Part shown: in pieces, positions 61,926-64,000 of the stretch
Numbering within the stretch: position 1 is the first letter of the stretch
How the letters are laid out: the number at the start of each line of letters is the position of its first letter
NCBI GenBank assembly: GCA_946887045.1
Contig: CAMPKC010000006.1
Coordinates: 1-64,000 of the forward strand
Origin: an uncultured Sphingobacteriaceae bacterium
GTDB taxonomy: Bacteria; Bacteroidota; Bacteroidia; Sphingobacteriales; Sphingobacteriaceae
Reading direction: 5' to 3'
DNA: 64,000 nucleotides
The notes under the pieces: generated by a model
Seen by the model: the letters and a program-made list of their open reading frames with translations, nothing else
What the model was told of the DNA's origin: nothing
Databases searched by the model: none
Program-made: the position numbers and the translations under genes

Positions 61926-62990
61926 GTGTCACATACACTTGATATCAAGATTACCAAAACTTCAGCTTCGCGCTTAAAAGAAACAGATTTTAACGACCTG
62001 CCTTTCGGACGTATATTTTCCGATCATATGTTTGTTGCTGATTACGCAGATGGCAAATGGCAGAATTTTCAAATCATGCCTTACGGCGATTTATCGCTAA
62101 GTCCGGCGATAGCATCTTTACACTACGGGCAAACTTTTTTCGAAGGATTGAAGGCATATAAACACCCTGATGGAAAAGTTGTAGTATTTCGTCCGGATAA
62201 AAATGCGGAACGTTTTAATCTTTCTGCCCAGCGCATGTGCATGCCGGAATTACCTGCCGAAATCTTCCTTCAAAGTATTGCATCATTGGTAAATCTAGAT
62301 AAAGACTGGATTCCGACATCACCTGGTACCTCGCTGTACATTCGCCCATACATGTTTGCTACCGATCCTTACCTTGGAGTGCAACCATCAAAGACATACA
62401 AATACATCATTTTAACTTGCCCGGTCGGGGCGTATTTCAGTAAGCCCTTAAAAGTTAAAGTCGAAACTAAATATTCGCGTGCAAGCGAGGGCGGCTTTGG
62501 CTTTGCCAAAACAGGCGGTAATTACGGAGGCTCATTATATCCGGCCCAGGAAGCACTGAAAGAAGGATTCGACCAAATAATATGGACAGACGGCCGCGAC
62601 CATGCCTACATTGAAGAACTTGGGGCTGCGAATGTTATGTTTATGATCGATGGAACGCTTATAACGCCGTCTACACGCGATACTATTTTAAAAGGAGTTA
62701 CACGCGACACCGTGTTGACTTTGGCCCGTAAATGGAGTATTCCAATAGAAGAACGCCGCGTTTCTGTAGCAGAAGTTATTGAAGGACTGAAAAACGGGAA
62801 GTTAACAGAAGCATTCGGCGCAGGAACAGCTGCTACAATCGCTCCGATTGCGAGTATCGGTTACGAGGGGTCGGTGTATACACTGCCGGATCAATCAAAA
62901 GCAGAATTCTCTAATAAGGTGCTTAAAACATTAAACGATATGCGTTATGGCTTGAGCCCGGATGAGTTTGGCTGGAACTACGTTATATAA
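61926..62990 (+). CDS. ilvE: Branched-chain amino acid aminotransferase (GTG start)
   Basis: A 354-residue class IV PLP enzyme, last step of Leu/Ile/Val synthesis and first of their breakdown. Signatures are ASLHYGQTFFEGLKAYKHPDGKVVVFRPDKNAERFNLSAQRMCMP, TSLYIRPYMFATDPYLGVQPS, FAKTGGNYGGSLYPAQEALKEGFDQIIWTDGRDHAYIEELGAANVMF (with the PLP Lys likely in GFAKTGGNY) and EAFGAGTAATIAPI. The start is GTG at 61926 (read as Met, SHTLDIKITK); it is supported by the conserved N-terminus. A hairpin downstream may end the transcript before the convergent pectinesterase. Confidence 0.95.
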   Translation: MSHTLDIKITKTSASRLKETDFNDLPFGRIFSDHMFVADYADGKWQNFQIMPYGDLSLSPAIASLHYGQTFFEGLKAYKHPDGKVVVFRPDKNAERFNLSAQRMCMPELPAEIFLQSIASLVNLDKDWIPTSPGTSLYIRPYMFATDPYLGVQPSKTYKYIILTCPVGAYFSKPLKVKVETKYSRASEGGFGFAKTGGNYGGSLYPAQEALKEGFDQIIWTDGRDHAYIEELGAANVMFMIDGTLITPSTRDTILKGVTRDTVLTLARKWSIPIEERRVSVAEVIEGLKNGKLTEAFGAGTAATIAPIASIGYEGSVYTLPDQSKAEFSNKVLKTLNDMRYGLSPDEFGWNYVI

Positions 62991-63004
62991 TCCGATTACT
63001 TAAA

Positions 63005-63032
63005 CGCAGACAGCAATTAGAAGTTGTCTGCG
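63005..63032. terminator. Hairpin between convergent ilvE and pectinesterase
   Basis: CGCAGACAGC pairs with GTTGTCTGCG (10 bp including one wobble) with an 8-base loop. The tail (CTCTTTCCC) is poor in T, so it is only a candidate terminator. Confidence 0.5.
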
Positions 63033-63061
63033 CTCTTTCCCATCCGACTTTATGGTTAGTA

Positions 63062-64000
63062 TCATTCAAACGGTTTCCAGCCTCTGAAAATATTTTCTAA
63101 AGAATATTCTTTAGCTTCTTCATCACTGAGCTGGTGAGACCAGTCTACACGTTTTTTAGGCTGATAACCTTTCCCTGTGTTTTTATATTCCGCATAGTAA
63201 GCAGTCTGCTTATTCGATTCTCTTCCCCAATGATCCCAACCTTCCGGCTTAATCATATTCCCTAAGTCTGACTTTATAAACACTGTTTTAGCGTACGGGC
63301 GCCATGGCCTGCCTAAATAAAACGAGCTTTTTGAAGCATCGCCCCGTACTTTACAATTAAGAAAGACGTAGCCATATTTCGTTGTATCAGGCGTGGAGGC
63401 GGCTGTAAGATATCCATCGTTCTTTGCGAAGATTTCACATTCATCAAACACGGCAGTGGAAGACCCAAAAATAAAATCGACCGTTCCCTCTATATAGCAA
63501 TTTCTATAATACTGCCTGCTACCTCTTCCGTATGTGTACAGGGTATCCTGAAAACCTAAGAATCTACAGTTCCTGAAAGCCGACATATCGCCAGCCACCC
63601 AAACAGCAACCGCCTGTCCAACAGGACCTGAAGAATTTTCGAATGTTATATCTTCGGCTGTAAAGCCGTCTCCATAAATATAAAAGCTGGAAGAACCGGA
63701 AGTTCCCTTTTCTTCACCGAAAGAATTCTTTTTCTGAGCGAAATCATCATAAGTCAAAATGGTTTTATTTACATCTTCACCTATCAGCGTAACCAATTGC
63801 TTAGAACCCGCAAGTACAAGCTTCTCTTTGTAAACTCCCTTTTTAATCAATATTCTTGTTGGCGTCTTCCGAAAATCAGGTACCGCATTAATTGCTTCCT
63901 GTACAGTTTTGAAATTCCCGCTACCGTCCTGTGCAACGACAAAATCATAGACACGAGCTCTGGCAAAGGTTAAATTTATAACAAGAAAAAATATGGCACA
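63062..64000 (-). CDS. Pectinesterase (pectin methylesterase), N-terminus beyond right edge
   Basis: The frame is open from 63062 to the window edge, giving 312 visible residues; the nearest TTG start (63850) is internal. The visible N-terminus CAIFFLVINLTFARARVYDFVVAQDGSGNFKTVQEAINAVPDF shows a signal-peptide core and the mature start, so only a few residues are missing. Signatures of carbohydrate esterase family 8 are GQAVAVWVAGDMSAFRNCRFLGFQDTLY, GTVDFIFGSSTAVFDECEI (catalytic Asp) and YLGRPWRPYAKTVFI (Arg). It removes methyl groups from pectin outside the cytoplasm. It suggests plant-polysaccharide use by this organism. Confidence 0.95.
   Translation of the reverse strand, partial: CAIFFLVINLTFARARVYDFVVAQDGSGNFKTVQEAINAVPDFRKTPTRILIKKGVYKEKLVLAGSKQLVTLIGEDVNKTILTYDDFAQKKNSFGEEKGTSGSSSFYIYGDGFTAEDITFENSSGPVGQAVAVWVAGDMSAFRNCRFLGFQDTLYTYGRGSRQYYRNCYIEGTVDFIFGSSTAVFDECEIFAKNDGYLTAASTPDTTKYGYVFLNCKVRGDASKSSFYLGRPWRPYAKTVFIKSDLGNMIKPEGWDHWGRESNKQTAYYAEYKNTGKGYQPKKRVDWSHQLSDEEAKEYSLENIFRGWKPFE

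Noticed and set aside
63062..63850. Pectinesterase starting at 63850
   Set aside because: That codon is TTG inside a continuing frame that holds the signal-peptide core and mature N-terminus up to the window edge.

Overview
The window reads as chromosomal DNA of a Bacteroidota bacterium, most likely of the family Sphingobacteriaceae (Pedobacter/Mucilaginibacter type). The evidence is a secreted HYR-repeat protein with a type IX secretion C-terminal sorting domain, an alternative complex III respiratory cluster, promoter-like TAnnTTTG elements in place of Shine-Dalgarno-rich leaders, an ECF sigma factor followed by a membrane/beta-barrel protein, and many SPII lipoproteins. I see no rRNA, tRNA, insertion sequence, prophage, CRISPR array or attachment site. 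The window looks like ordinary core chromosome with some lineage-specific genes.

Layout. 1-5.3 kb: the end of a metallophosphoesterase, a UbiA-like prenyltransferase, a small exported protein and a 1090-residue T9SS-secreted HYR protein, closed by a strong bidirectional terminator. 5.3-9.6 kb (minus): an operon of an S9-peptidase-like lipoprotein, a sensor kinase and an OmpR-type regulator; the peptidase has lost its catalytic Ser and His. 9.8-12.5 kb: a TPR protein, a DUF4286 protein and rfbC. 12.5-14.0 kb (minus): an OmpA lipoprotein and a DUF2461 protein. 14.1-31.0 kb (minus): a nearly continuous respiratory block, actABCDEF (quinol:electron-acceptor oxidoreductase), cytochrome oxidase subunits II and I, then heme A synthase, heme O synthase, two subunit III proteins, subunit IV, SCO1, a DUF420 protein and a small CxxC membrane protein. 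It takes electrons from menaquinol through ActB/ActA/ActE hemes and Fe-S clusters to oxygen, and it carries its own heme A and copper assembly factors.

31-44 kb: a deoxyhypusine-synthase-like protein that lacks the catalytic lysine, outer-membrane barrel and OmpA proteins, a methyltransferase, a SirB1-like protein, prfB with a classical programmed +1 frameshift, a lipoprotein, pgi, and a five-gene ECF sigma / membrane protein / YceI / DUF5777 / Rieske cluster. 44-53 kb (minus): glutamine cyclotransferase, yraN, dnaG, an exported protein, an M20 amidohydrolase and secA. 53-64 kb: purD, a small membrane protein, a TlpA-like thioredoxin protein, an arginase-like protein with degenerate metal ligands, an epimerase, a phosphoserine phosphatase fused to PGDH-like and ACT domains, a CLC antiporter of the GREGT type, ilvE (GTG start), and a pectinesterase running off the right edge.

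The most interesting points are: the pseudo-peptidase lipoprotein built into a two-component operon; three enzyme-fold proteins missing hallmark catalytic residues (S9, arginase, DHS); the SerB-PGDH-ACT fusion; the RF2 frameshift site with a perfect AGGAGG in a phylum that seldom uses SD; the ECF/YceI/Rieske cluster; and several -7 promoter elements lying only a few bases from start codons. All functional statements come from reading the sequence and from family knowledge; no database search was run.
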